A stretch of DNA of 35,295 nt from Desulfobacteraceae bacterium (GCA_011390755.1 JAABRU010000063.1:1-35295); one strand, 5' to 3'. Shown: positions 1 through 6,480, numbered from the stretch's first letter. Notes: a model not told the origin generated them from the sequence alone. Numbers and translations: made by a program.

Positions 1-599
1 GGAACCACCCCGCTCATCACTCCGTCCGAACCGAGGGAAAACCAGGATGTGTCTCCGAAAAAGGGATCAACCCCTATAATATCCGACAGGGTGAAGGTGA
101 GATTCTTCCCCTGTTCCGCATCATTATAATAATCCAGCAGGGAGAAACTGAGTGATTCTCCCGGAGAGATGGCAACAGATGAGGGCAGTCCGGACGCATA
201 GGGCGGGGTATTGGACGCTACTTTCAGCACAAGGTGCTGAGTACCGGTTATTCCCCCCGCACCGTCACTTACGGTGAATTCCGCATTGTATTCTTTTCCG
301 TCTGCCGGAACCGTTCCGCTCATCATTCCGTTTGCTGCCAGGGAAAACCACGACGTGTCTCCGCCAAAAGGATCAACCGCAAAAATGTCGGACAGGGTGA
401 AAATGAGGTTTTTCCCTTGTTCGTCATCTGTATAATGGTCTGAAAGAGAATAATTGAGAAAACCTCCGGGCTGAATAGAAACAAATGCAGGAAGCGGATT
501 TGAAGAATCCTCATAAGGTAAAGTGTTTGCATAAACTTTGTTGCAGATTCCACCGCAAACAAGCAGGAAAACAATAAGTGTCAGTATATTATTTTTCAT
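1..599 (-). CDS. Secreted protein with cadherin-like (Cadg-type) repeats, 3' end outside window
   Basis: The frame is open from an ATG at 599 to the left edge (199 codons) and has no stop in the window. GGAGG lies 4 bases before the ATG. The N-terminus MKNNILTLIVFLLVCGGIC is a signal peptide with a likely cut after VYA (about residue 24). Two repeats of about 90 residues follow. Each carries EQGKNL-FTLSDI, then VDPF-GDTSWFSL, then a G-MSG-VP turn, and the complete first repeat continues to EFTVSDGAGG. This resembles dystroglycan-type cadherin-like or putative Ig domains, which are extracellular adhesion or structural modules. The repeats are very alike at both DNA and protein level, so the full protein probably has many more. 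The role is inferred as cell-surface or extracellular. The gene is separated from its neighbours by a repeat element and shows no operon link. Confidence 0.8.
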   Translation of the reverse strand, partial: MKNNILTLIVFLLVCGGICNKVYANTLPYEDSSNPLPAFVSIQPGGFLNYSLSDHYTDDEQGKNLIFTLSDIFAVDPFGGDTSWFSLAANGMMSGTVPADGKEYNAEFTVSDGAGGITGTQHLVLKVASNTPPYASGLPSSVAISPGESLSFSLLDYYNDAEQGKNLTFTLSDIIGVDPFFGDTSWFSLGSDGVMSGVV

Positions 600-700
600 T
601 TTTTCCTCCAGTGTAAACAGGTTAAGGATAATGATTATTTTTTGTAAGCTATTGGGTAACAAAATGTCCATTCTTTCATCTCGTTCCCAAGCGGGAGCAT

Positions 701-882
701 CAATGCCATTAAGTTAAGGGTGGAGGAGTCCCGAACGTTCGGCTGAGCTCACGTCGAAGCCTGAAAGACTTCGGCATACTCAGTCTGGCAGTTTGGGACA
801 CTGAAATGACTGGGAAAATCCGGCCGGAATTCCGTTTCACTTCATTTTGGCACTCCAAAAATTCCTTAACTTAATGGCATTG
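701..882. repeat. MITE-like element with 19-bp perfect terminal inverted repeats
   Basis: The left end caatgccattaagttaagg (701-719) is the exact reverse complement of 864-882. The interior includes a ggaggagt...gaac stretch also found in the element at 33444. The same end sequence recurs, intact or degraded, near 14335, 14398, 14649, 33444, 33549 and 33590. There is no coding capacity. The gap 600-923 holds only this element. Confidence 0.7.
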
Positions 883-923
883 CCCCCCCAACCCAGGGGC
901 TGTCCGCCTCCCCAAGTCTCAGT

Positions 924-1439
924 TTATCTTCCTTTTGATTTCAGTTCAAATTCATAGGTTTTATACATTTTTATGTCAGGATATTCCTTTTTTGCATATG
1001 CCTCAACTTCGGGGCTGAAGCTGTATCCTGCAATAAATGTGCAAATATCTCCGCTTACTGTCTTTTTCACACGATCTGTCAACTGACTGAATCTGTCAAA
1101 ATCCTTTCTGCCGGGCTGGGCCTTGCATTCACCGATGATGAAAACCGGATGCCCATTTTTTGTTCCCTCGGCATAAATGTTTATCTCATCATACTTTCCG
1201 TCCGGATAGACAAGGTTTCTGCGTTCAACAAGTTTTACATCAGTGTCAAATTCCCTTTTTCCGAAATCATACATGTGCGGAATGATTCTGTCCTCAGTTT
1301 CATACCTGACCGCCATGGTAAGGCAGGCAATCTGCTTTTTAATGTCTTTGACGGTCAGAGAAAAACCGATGCTGGGATAGGTTTTACTTTCACTTTCCTC
1401 TGTCTTTTCTGCTTTCATCTGCTCCTGCCTTTCTTTCAC
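924..1439 (-). CDS. Possible PD-(D/E)XK-type nuclease-like protein
   Basis: This 171-residue protein has a charged, probably coiled N-terminus (about residues 1-25). An alpha/beta core follows, with YDEINIYAEG and then VFIIGECKAQ at about residues 98-107. The acidic-residue, beta-strand, E-x-K spacing is what PD-(D/E)XK nuclease folds show; the protein at 32645-33277 has a comparable D...E-V-K core. I cannot name a family with certainty. The start is ambiguous: a GTG at 1439 has no clear ribosome site, while an ATG at 1418 is preceded by AGGAG at short spacing and AAAGG further up. A hairpin repeat lies 40 bp upstream of the start. No partner gene overlaps it. Substrate and role are unknown; DNA cleavage is inference from the motif only. 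Confidence 0.6.
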   Translation of the reverse strand: MKERQEQMKAEKTEESESKTYPSIGFSLTVKDIKKQIACLTMAVRYETEDRIIPHMYDFGKREFDTDVKLVERRNLVYPDGKYDEINIYAEGTKNGHPVFIIGECKAQPGRKDFDRFSQLTDRVKKTVSGDICTFIAGYSFSPEVEAYAKKEYPDIKMYKTYEFELKSKGR

Positions 1440-1478
1440 AGCCTGTCTGCCATTGTTGCAGAAAAAGGTATTATTTCA

Positions 1479-1548
1479 AGTGCAAAAATTGTATTTTTGC
1501 ATCGCCGCATCTCCCGGTTACCCCATGCAAAAATACAATTTTTGCACT
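1479..1548. repeat. Hairpin element, copy 1 (24-bp perfect arms)
   Basis: Arms 1479-1502 and 1525-1548 are perfect reverse complements around a 22-bp loop. The core is agtgcaaaaattgtattttt. The same element with the same loop (gcatctcccggttacccc) occurs at 2505-2574 and, diverged, at 19540-19609. All copies are followed by ctccgg/ctccg. It abuts a truncated antitoxin fragment. Confidence 0.85.
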
Positions 1549-1668
1549 CCTCCGGAAATTTTTCGATATACTGAATATGCGTCTGTTTTGAACATTTCCA
1601 CGTTCATACTGCACCTCCTGACAAGCAATTATTCCCTCTGCGGAATTCTGTTTTTGCATGGCATTTCT
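1549..1668 (-). pseudogene. Truncated 5' end of an antitoxin gene with its leader
   Basis: Bases 1574-1668 are nearly identical to 5216-5307, which carry the leader, the AGGAGG ribosome site and the first codons of the antitoxin at 5033-5248. Here the ATG is at 1607 and reads MNVEMFKTDAY; after about 11 residues homology stops and the frame runs into hairpin copy 1. Only the promoter, leader and start of the gene survive. This is a broken duplicate, not a functional gene. Confidence 0.6.
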
Positions 1669-1680
1669 ATTGCATTTTTT

Positions 1681-1764
1681 CACTTAAAACTGTGCAGGTA
1701 TTTCGGTTCAGAATATCCGAATGTCGGGTTACGCTTCGCTAACCCGACCTACAATTTTAAGTGA
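1681..1764. repeat. Small palindromic repeat with TTACGCTTCGCTAA core
   Basis: The palindrome at 1723-1748 has core ttacgcttcgctaa flanked by gtcggg/cccgac. Outer ends cacttaaaac (1681) and ttttaagtg (1756-1764) are also inverted. A sister palindrome with different arms lies at 28581-28606. It is non-coding. Confidence 0.6.
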
Positions 1765-1785
1765 AACAAAGCACTATAATCATAT

Positions 1786-1844
1786 CATCCCTTACGGGAT
1801 TTTTAAAAACCCCGCAGGGGGTGGCATGAGTGCAGAAAAACCGG
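1786..1844. repeat. REP-like repeat (CCCTTACGGG / CCCCGCAGGG type)
   Basis: The unit reads catccc-ttacggga-tttttaaaaa-ccccgcaggg-ggtggcat followed by an A-rich tail and aaccggt. The first part is a short palindrome and the second a hairpin. This is one of about ten related copies between the small genes of this window. Confidence 0.6.
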
Positions 1845-2240
1845 TCATGCTGTTTTCAGCAGTTTTATCTGTTTTGATTCTTTCAGTTTTCCGTCTTCAG
1901 TAATCAGTATAAAGTCATTTTCCCATGCTGTTGCAGCAATAAAACGGTCAGCAGGATCTTTATGCGGAAGTTCAATAAATCTGCTTCTTATGGCGATTGC
2001 ATGTGATAATTCTGCTTCTTTTACAGGACTTCGTTTAAGAGCTTCGGTTATCCACTCATTTGGCGATGGGCGGAGTTCAATTCTGCCTTTCTCAGCCAGA
2101 ATCAGCGTTTCCCAAACCGTAATCGGGGATATGAACAGCTCATTGTCTTTGCTCTCAAGAACCGTTACAATCTTTTCTTCAAGTCTGTCAGGCTCCAGAA
2201 GACTCCACAGCCATATATGTGTATCCAGCAGGTATTTCAT
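1845..2240 (-). CDS. vapC: PIN-domain ribonuclease toxin (VapC-like)
   Basis: This 131-residue single PIN domain opens with MKYLLDTHIWLW (first catalytic Asp, D6). It has a central TVWETLILAEKGRI segment (second acidic residue) and KDPADRFIAATA near residue 95 (third acidic cluster), then a closing ILITEDGKL. VapC toxins are Mg-dependent endoribonucleases that cleave tRNA or rRNA and are held inactive by a bound antitoxin. Its ATG overlaps the stop of the upstream Phd-type antitoxin by 4 bases (ATGA), implying translational coupling. Length and motifs are complete, so it is probably functional. The target RNA cannot be told from sequence. Confidence 0.88.
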   Translation of the reverse strand: MKYLLDTHIWLWSLLEPDRLEEKIVTVLESKDNELFISPITVWETLILAEKGRIELRPSPNEWITEALKRSPVKEAELSHAIAIRSRFIELPHKDPADRFIAATAWENDFILITEDGKLKESKQIKLLKTA

Positions 2241-2476
2241 TCTGACAGGGCTTTCCAGTTATCCGTATCTTCTGCCGGAGAAATAATATCGCCTGTTATC
2301 TTACCCTTGTCTTTCATACATCCCAGCCATGATTTCTGTTCAGGATATGAAAACGGGACAATTTTTACCAAAAATTTCCCCCTGTCGCTTATCAGTACAG
2401 GCTGGTGAGAACGGATTACCGAGCTGATAATTTCATAAACATTATTCTGAAAATTAACAATCTGTATTTCCTCCAT
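2237..2476 (-). CDS. Phd/YefM-family antitoxin
   Basis: This 79-residue protein has an N-terminal Phd/YefM-type DNA-binding fold (VNFQNNVYEIISSVIRSHQPVLISDRGK) and a C-terminal tail (GKITGDIISPAEDTDNW) typical of antitoxins paired with PIN toxins. The ATG at 2476 is chosen because AAGGAG sits just upstream and homology begins there; an upstream in-frame extension reads into the hairpin repeat. It should bind and neutralise the downstream PIN toxin and repress the shared promoter, as Phd-family antitoxins do. Hairpin copy 2 lies directly upstream, in or next to the promoter. Confidence 0.85.
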   Translation of the reverse strand: MEEIQIVNFQNNVYEIISSVIRSHQPVLISDRGKFLVKIVPFSYPEQKSWLGCMKDKGKITGDIISPAEDTDNWKALSE

Positions 2477-2501
2477 TTTATTCTCCTTACATTTATAAAT
2501 A

Positions 2502-2580
2502 CGGAGTGCAAAAATTGTATTTTTGCACCGCTGCATCTCCCGGTTACCCCATGCAAAAATACAATTTTTGCACTCCTCCG
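2502..2580. repeat. Hairpin element, copy 2
   Basis: Arms 2505-2527 and 2552-2574 are perfect reverse complements, identical to copy 1, with the same loop and flanked by cgg/ccg. It separates the Phd/PIN operon from the broken PIN gene at 2581-2714, whose coding sequence stops exactly at its edge. Confidence 0.85.
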
Positions 2581-2714
2581 GAAACGTTTCGATCTACTGA
2601 TATTTGCTGATATTGAAGATAAAGAGGAACAACTGTTTCATGTCCGGCATCTGAACGATTCAGAAGGGCCACAGTAAAACCTGTGTCTGCTATCACTGTT
2701 TTTTCCATGTCCAT
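2581..2714 (-). pseudogene. N-terminal fragment of a PIN-domain toxin
   Basis: From an ATG at 2714 (or 2708) the minus strand reads MDMEKTVIADTGFTVALLNR and continues for about 40 residues. This is the classic PIN opening with the first catalytic Asp (ADTGF). It overlaps the end of the upstream antitoxin-like gene by about 20 bases, as an intact TA pair would. At about 2590 the frame enters hairpin copy 2 and the remaining two thirds of the domain, including the other acidic residues, is missing. It is non-functional as a nuclease. Confidence 0.75.
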
Positions 2715-2962
2715 CCTGAATGTCTGGCAGTTTCCTCCTGAAGAATCTCTTCTGACCGGCCTGACAGGTCAGATGCTCCGTCAAACAGACCGATCAGCAC
2801 ATCTTCCTCTTTCTTTTCAGAAAATAAATGATTCTGACTTTGGACATCATAAGATCTGCAATGATATTTATCTGTCAATATCCGATAAAATTCAATAAGT
2901 TCTGCTTTTGCAACATCAGGGGGTACGGATAAATCAATCTGGATTTCATTTAAATTTTGCAT
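2693..2962 (-). CDS. Probable antitoxin of a PIN toxin (orphaned)
   Basis: This protein is about 89 residues long. The ATG at 2962 is chosen over 2968 because AGGAG lies 8 bases before it but only 2 before the other. Residues 1-35 (NEIQIDLSVPPDVAKAELIEFY) are followed by a C-terminal tail, LIGLFDGASDLSGRSEEIL, then SGWTWKK. Tails of this form end many small proteins encoded just before PIN toxins. Its 3' end overlaps the broken PIN gene at 2581-2714, which supports an antitoxin role by context. No DNA-binding fold is obvious. With its toxin truncated it may now be an orphan. Confidence 0.65.
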   Translation of the reverse strand: MQNLNEIQIDLSVPPDVAKAELIEFYRILTDKYHCRSYDVQSQNHLFSEKKEEDVLIGLFDGASDLSGRSEEILQEETARHSGWTWKKQ

Positions 2963-2997
2963 AATCATTTCTCCTAAGAAAAAGGGATTATTCCAAC

Positions 2998-3110
2998 CGG
3001 GTAAACCCCGCAGGGGGTGGCATGAGTGCAGAAAAACCGGTTATTCCCGAAAATTAACCCAGCAGGGGGTGGCATGATTATAGCAAAACCGCTTATTCCC
3101 GCAAATCTGA
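2998..3110. repeat. Two REP-like repeat copies in tandem
   Basis: Two units reading ccccgcaggg/cccagcaggg-ggtggcatga, each followed by an A-rich tail and aaccggttattcccg, lie at about 3005-3050 and 3055-3100. They fill the gap before the DUF2283 gene and are non-coding. Confidence 0.55.
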
Positions 3111-3145
3111 TCCTGTAGGATTGTGTTCTGTTTTTTTCTGCAATG

Positions 3146-3406
3146 TCAATGCAGTACAGCAGGATTTTCAGCATTTTTCTGTTTTGACATCATGGCATAA
3201 TCCAAAAAAAGATTTTCTGTTCTCAGATTGAAAATATCTGACAAAGAATATTTCTGCGTTGCGTCAATTATTTCTATTCCGATCAGATTTCCGTTGAAAT
3301 CCAAATCAGCATTTACCCCGTCAGAGATTTCCACGGTTCTGCCCACTTCTGTCTCCCGGATATATATGTACACAGCATCAGCATCTCTGTCATATTCAAT
3401 TTTCAT
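3146..3406 (-). CDS. DUF2283 domain protein (likely antitoxin of DUF4258 pair)
   Basis: This 86-residue protein shows the DUF2283 pattern: MKIEYDRDADAVYIYI, then VGRTVEISDGVNADLDFNGNLIGIEIIDA. The family is a small beta-rich protein of unknown biochemistry, often encoded beside DUF4258 proteins. Here its ATG follows the DUF4258 stop by 3 bases, with AAGGAG placed inside the end of the upstream gene, so the two are clearly one operon. The C-terminal 20 residues (SKQKNAENPAVLH) are not part of the usual domain and run towards a repeat, perhaps a read-through tail. The TA role is inferred from context. Confidence 0.8.
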   Translation of the reverse strand: MKIEYDRDADAVYIYIRETEVGRTVEISDGVNADLDFNGNLIGIEIIDATQKYSLSDIFNLRTENLFLDYAMMSKQKNAENPAVLH

Positions 3407-3409
3407 GAT

Positions 3410-3631
3410 TTATTCTCCTTTCCATACTGCTGTGATAATTTTCATGAGATCATCCTCATGACAGAAAGTCACCTTTATCAGTCTGTTATTTATATATTTG
3501 TAAGCATTCAGACGGTTTTTTTCACTTATTTCGGTTTTGTCCGGATCACGCAGTGCCATTTCAATATCAGATTCAGAAATTTTCCGCCATTTCATACGCC
3601 GTCTGGCATGGCGTGTATATTCTGTTCTCAT
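3410..3631 (-). CDS. DUF4258 domain protein (putative toxin)
   Basis: This 73-residue protein matches the DUF4258 pattern: YTRHARRRMKWRKISESDIEMAL at residues 4-26, then KYINNRLIKVTF and IITAVWKGE. The conserved His-Ala-x-x-Arg start and the terminal beta strand are the family hallmarks. DUF4258 proteins are small, RelE/HigB-like in size, and usually next to a DUF2283 or YgiT-type partner; a toxin role is proposed for them but not demonstrated here. It is the first gene of the pair with the DUF2283 gene downstream. A second DUF4258 gene of a different subtype lies at 13764-14069. Confidence 0.8.
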   Translation of the reverse strand: MRTEYTRHARRRMKWRKISESDIEMALRDPDKTEISEKNRLNAYKYINNRLIKVTFCHEDDLMKIITAVWKGE

Positions 3632-3785
3632 AAAAGATCAGATCCTTATTCCTGATACTCCGGTTCCATTCTGCTCAAAAAACCGGTTTTCCCGCAAATG
3701 CAAGCCCGCAGGGAGTGGCATTATTGGCAATGATTTAAAAATAATAATGTCATCCCCGGCGGGAGTTTTATTCTGCTTTTTGCAA
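3632..3785. repeat. REP-like repeats between DUF4258 gene and phosphoribosyltransferase
   Basis: This stretch contains aaaccggttttcccg, a cccgcagggagtggcat unit (about 3706-3722) and a catccccggcggga unit (about 3751-3764). It is non-coding and the same family as at 1786 and 5310. Confidence 0.5.
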
Positions 3786-3825
3786 TGTCATACTCTTTCT
3801 TACCTGTTTCCCGGCCGCAAGCAAT

Positions 3826-4560
3826 TCAGAAATCCGTCCGGCGATTTCGGATTTCGACTGCCGCAGCAATTTTATTTCGGATTCGGTCAGTGTCCGGGGT
3901 TCTGAGCAGATAACGTGCCTCAGACTCTGTAAGGCACTCAAACCCGAATCCAAACCTTTGGAACCACCAGTCTTCAATTTTTTTTCCATGCTTTGACCTC
4001 AAATCATTCAGAGTTTCCCCTGTCAGAGCAAGACGCGCTGAATAGGGTTTGCCAGTCAAAACTGTCGCTCCGGGAACATGCCCTCCGCATCTGATGATAT
4101 GTGAACGCAGATTTGCAAGGGTTCCGCCCTGACCGACAAAATCATCCACCAAAATGTAATATCTGCCTGAAATCACCGGTCCGTCAAACTCAGCCTGACG
4201 GGCCGGCCGGGAAAAACCGTCTGCCCCTGTATGTCCGACAATATTTGTCTGCACAATTCTGCTGTCTGCCTGCCATCCCGGATGCTCTGCAAGCATATCT
4301 GCAAGTGCTTCCGGAATTGAATTGACTCCGGTTCCTTCAATGGCATGTGCAGATACCAAAATGGGATTATAATGCTGAAATGTTTCTTTTAACTGTCTGA
4401 CAGCCATTTCTGAAACTGTGTCAGTAATCAGGTGAAAAGCAGCGTCCGGAAATCCTGATTTTGCAGGATGATAGGATGGATGTTTTTTTACCCCAGATTC
4501 ATGGGAATGAATCCATACCGGTGGGAAATCATCCCATGCAAAACGTATATGCAATGCCAT
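3826..4560 (-). CDS. Phosphoribosyltransferase-fold protein
   Basis: A protein of 244 residues from the ATG at 4560, which overlaps the HicB stop by one base (TGATG). The key motif is YYILVDDFVGQGGTLANL at about residues 132-149: hydrophobic residues, two acidic residues, then G-x-G-G-T. This is the PRPP-binding loop of type I phosphoribosyltransferases. The segment VSAHAIEGTGVNSIPEALA precedes it and SEARYLLRTPDTDRIRNKIAAA closes the protein. The reaction is presumably transfer to or from PRPP; the acceptor is unknown. The coupling to a HicB-like gene, with no HicA, is unusual. A second minus frame overlaps the 3' end (to 3768) but is not needed to complete the domain. Confidence 0.8.
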   Translation of the reverse strand: MALHIRFAWDDFPPVWIHSHESGVKKHPSYHPAKSGFPDAAFHLITDTVSEMAVRQLKETFQHYNPILVSAHAIEGTGVNSIPEALADMLAEHPGWQADSRIVQTNIVGHTGADGFSRPARQAEFDGPVISGRYYILVDDFVGQGGTLANLRSHIIRCGGHVPGATVLTGKPYSARLALTGETLNDLRSKHGKKIEDWWFQRFGFGFECLTESEARYLLRTPDTDRIRNKIAAAVEIRNRRTDF

Positions 4561-4742
4561 CACAGTATGAAAAATACCGACTTTTCTTTTTCCACTTCCA
4601 GATATCCGGCAATGGCATCTTTGACATTGTCTATGGCTTCCTGAAGGTTTTTTCCCTGACTGACACAGCCCGGCAAATCCAGAACATCTGCCACAAATCC
4701 TCCGTATTCCGGATCAAAATAAAAGTAAACTTTGTATTTCAT
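4560..4742 (-). CDS. hicB: HicB-family antitoxin-like protein without HicA
   Basis: This 60-residue protein starts at the ATG at 4742, 8 bases after AGGAG. The sequence MKYKVYFYFDPEYGGFVADV then LPGCVSQGKNLQEAIDNVKDAIAGYLE is the canonical HicB partial RNase-H fold, which normally binds the HicA mRNA interferase. No HicA is encoded on either side. Instead the stop overlaps the start of a phosphoribosyltransferase gene. It lacks the C-terminal DNA-binding extension found in longer HicB proteins. By position it takes the antitoxin slot of a two-gene unit whose effector would be the phosphoribosyltransferase; that is inference. Confidence 0.85.
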   Translation of the reverse strand: MKYKVYFYFDPEYGGFVADVLDLPGCVSQGKNLQEAIDNVKDAIAGYLEVEKEKSVFFIL

Positions 4743-4763
4743 AAAATCAACTCCTGTTTTCAA

Positions 4764-4892
4764 TTATTTCATACGCTTACATGGCGTTGCCGTTAATAAG
4801 TTCATCCTTACGGGATTTTGAAAACCCCGGAAAGGCTGGCATGATTGCAGAAAAACGGATTATTTCAGCCGGATAAATTCCGCAGGGGTAAC
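4764..4892. repeat. REP-like repeat upstream of HicB
   Basis: A tccttacgggattttgaaaaccccggaaagg unit (4805-4835) followed by ggcatgattgcagaaaa and a degraded second unit. It is non-coding and probably overlaps the hicB promoter region. Confidence 0.5.
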
Positions 4893-4893
4893 A

Positions 4894-5036
4894 TTATTTC
4901 AGATATATATCTTTTGTTTGCACAGCAATGTCAATTCCTTTGCTTTTCAAACCGTTTATCAGTTTTTTATCTCCGCTCCATAATTTAGCCTTCAATGCCA
5001 TGGCAGAGGCAACAAACACTGTGTCTTTGTGATCAT
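4894..5036 (-). pseudogene. C-terminal fragment of a PIN-domain toxin
   Basis: The frame reads SNDHKDTVFVASAMALKAKL, then WSGDKKLINGLKSKGI to the stop. This is the last third of a PIN domain, with the D-x-x-F-V-A and W-x-x-D-K-x-L motifs carrying late acidic residues. There is no start codon: the fragment begins inside the 3' end of the antitoxin gene, whose stop codon lies within the fragment in another frame. About 80-100 N-terminal codons, including the first catalytic Asp, have been deleted, fusing antitoxin end to toxin end. It cannot be an active nuclease. Confidence 0.75.
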
Positions 5037-5248
5037 TTGAGAAAATCTCTTTTGTTCTGATCCCACCATTGCAGGATAATCTCTTCTGACAGATTCTCAA
5101 TATCCTTTTCCTCTGCTGCTGATTTTGAAGTGATTTCCCTGAGTCTGAGCCAGTCCAGAAATTTTCTCAGATATCTGCTGTGATAACTTTCCGGTATCGG
5201 TATTCTGATTTGATAATATGCGTCTGTTTTGGACATTTCCACGTTCAT
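5033..5248 (-). CDS. Antitoxin-like protein (partner toxin deleted)
   Basis: This 71-residue protein starts at the ATG at 5248, 6 bases after AGGAGG. The sequence IRIPIPESYHSRYLRKFLDW is followed by an acidic helical stretch (AAEEKDIENLSEEI) and WWDQNKRDFLK. The pattern of a short N-terminal beta strand, a DNA-binding-sized helix and an acidic tail resembles antitoxins encoded before PIN toxins of the kind whose C-terminus follows at 4894-5036. The overlap of its end with that fragment shows it once formed an operon. Its leader and first codons are duplicated at 1574-1668. Confidence 0.7.
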   Translation of the reverse strand: MNVEMSKTDAYYQIRIPIPESYHSRYLRKFLDWLRLREITSKSAAEEKDIENLSEEIILQWWDQNKRDFLK

Positions 5249-5309
5249 GCTGCACCTCCTGACAAGCAATTATTCCCTCTGCGGGATTCTGTTTTTGCAT
5301 GGCATTTTC

Positions 5310-5822
5310 TATAATCATAATCCCTTACGGGATTTTTAAAACCCCCCGCAGGGCTGGCATTATTGGCAATGATTCAAAATAACAGATTTTATCGGAAATA
5401 AAATGGAGTGTATTTTAACCCCGGAGGGGTGTCAGAGAATAGCCCGGCATTTTAATGCCGGGACAGTGAATAAATTCATCCAGGTCCCGGAGGGATGACA
5501 GAAAAACACGCAGATTCAGTCAGTTCTGCCGTCCCTGCGGGACTTGATAAATACAGCATCCCGATTCCCGGCAGTAAACTGCCGGGCTGGTTTCTGCTGT
5601 CCCTACGGGACATAAACCGATTTCTGATACATAATCTCTTATTTCCGATAATGTCTAATAATGTCATCCCCGGCGGGATTCTGTTTCGTTTTTTTACATG
5701 GCATTTTTATAATAATTTCATCCCTTACGGGATTTTTAAAAACCCCGCAGGGGATGGCATTATTGCATAAAACGGATTGTCCCGAAGAGATAACCCCCGA
5801 TGGGTAGCATAATTTTATTGCC
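5310..5822. repeat. Long non-coding cluster of REP-like repeats
   Basis: About 500 bp with no credible gene. It contains several units of the ccttacggga/ccccgcaggg family (about 5322-5360, 5669-5685, 5721-5760), accccggaggggtgtca (5419-5435), the hairpin cccggcattttaatgccggg at 5443-5462 and its variant at 5567-5586 (cccggcag/ctgccggg), and two gtccc-gcggga/tacggga palindromes (5531-5542, 5599-5610). The only long ORF here (plus strand, 5495-5770) is translated repeat. Confidence 0.7.
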
Positions 5823-6221
5823 TTAATGCAGCCAGTTCTCTGTCTGCAATTTTTTTATTCTTGAAAAATGTTTTTCATTGTTTGTCACCAAAACACGGTT
5901 GTCTGAAACAGCTACCGACGCTATGAGAATATCAAAATCTTCTATCATATTTCCTTGTGACTTCAGGTCTGCCTTGATTTCGCCAAACAGCATGGCAGAT
6001 TCTTCACTGTCAGAAAGTATTGTCAGATTTTTTTTGAATAATTCAATTCTCTTTACATTTTCAGCAACTTTTTTTGAATTATAAGCACCGAAATACAGTT
6101 CCGCCAATATACTGTTGGAAACAGCAAGCGACTGTATCCCTGCATTTGCCACTTTGACCGCAAGTGTGGCATTGCCATTGAGAAGATATACACAGATATT
6201 TGTATCAAGCAGATATTTCAA
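5823..6221 (-). CDS. vapC: VapC-type PIN-domain toxin
   Basis: This 132-residue protein has a full PIN domain: KYLLDTNICVYLLNG (first Asp at residue 6), SNSILAELYFGAYNS (conserved Glu near residue 41), EDFDILIASVAVSDNRVLVTNN (late Asp pair) and a terminal NEKHFSRI. This is the subtype that includes tRNA(fMet)-specific VapC enzymes. The start is a TTG at 6221; no ATG or GTG precedes the PIN opening, and the gene overlaps the upstream antitoxin by 17 bases. A weak start inside the antitoxin gene would keep toxin output below antitoxin, which is common in TA operons. All catalytic acids are present, so it is probably active. Confidence 0.88.
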   Translation of the reverse strand: MKYLLDTNICVYLLNGNATLAVKVANAGIQSLAVSNSILAELYFGAYNSKKVAENVKRIELFKKNLTILSDSEESAMLFGEIKADLKSQGNMIEDFDILIASVAVSDNRVLVTNNEKHFSRIKKLQTENWLH

Positions 6222-6480
6222 ACAGTTTCTCCGTTCTTCCCGTGGATTTTCTTGCCGAATAAATATCCGCTATCTGTTCTTCCGGGCTTCTGTCATCCTC
6301 CCATGTGCCGCATACAGAGAGAAACTCCTCTGTCATGCGTTTTTCATCTGATTTGGGAATAATGATTTCCCGTATGATAAAATGAAATATTCTGGACAGT
6401 TTTTCCTGCTCTCTTTCTGTAAGATTCTTCATGTCATTTAAAATTTTCTGTTCGTATTTTGTCATGGTTTGCTGCTGCAT
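6205..6480 (-). CDS. Antitoxin of the downstream VapC
   Basis: This 91-residue protein has its start set at the ATG at 6480, 8 bases after AGGAG; a second Met at 6465 is possible. The upstream in-frame extension to 6654 is translated REP-like repeat and is rejected. The N-terminus is helical and charged (KYEQKILNDMKNLTEREQEK). The C-terminus carries EEFLSVCGTWEDDRSPEEQI then DIYSARKSTGRTEKL, a toxin-wrapping tail seen in antitoxins paired with VapC of this subtype. It should neutralise VapC and autoregulate the operon. It overlaps vapC by 17 bases. Confidence 0.78.
   Translation of the reverse strand: MQQQTMTKYEQKILNDMKNLTEREQEKLSRIFHFIIREIIIPKSDEKRMTEEFLSVCGTWEDDRSPEEQIADIYSARKSTGRTEKLFEISA

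Noticed and set aside
3768..3989. 73-codon minus-strand ORF overlapping the 3' end of the phosphoribosyltransferase gene
   Set aside because: It looks fairly protein-like (LTESEIKLLRQSKSEIAGRI), but the main frame already completes the domain without a break and this frame has no ribosome site.
5495..5770. 91-codon plus-strand ORF
   Set aside because: It spans palindromic REP-like units (reading as PAGL and IPYGIFKNPAGD); similar peptides arise from every copy of the repeat.
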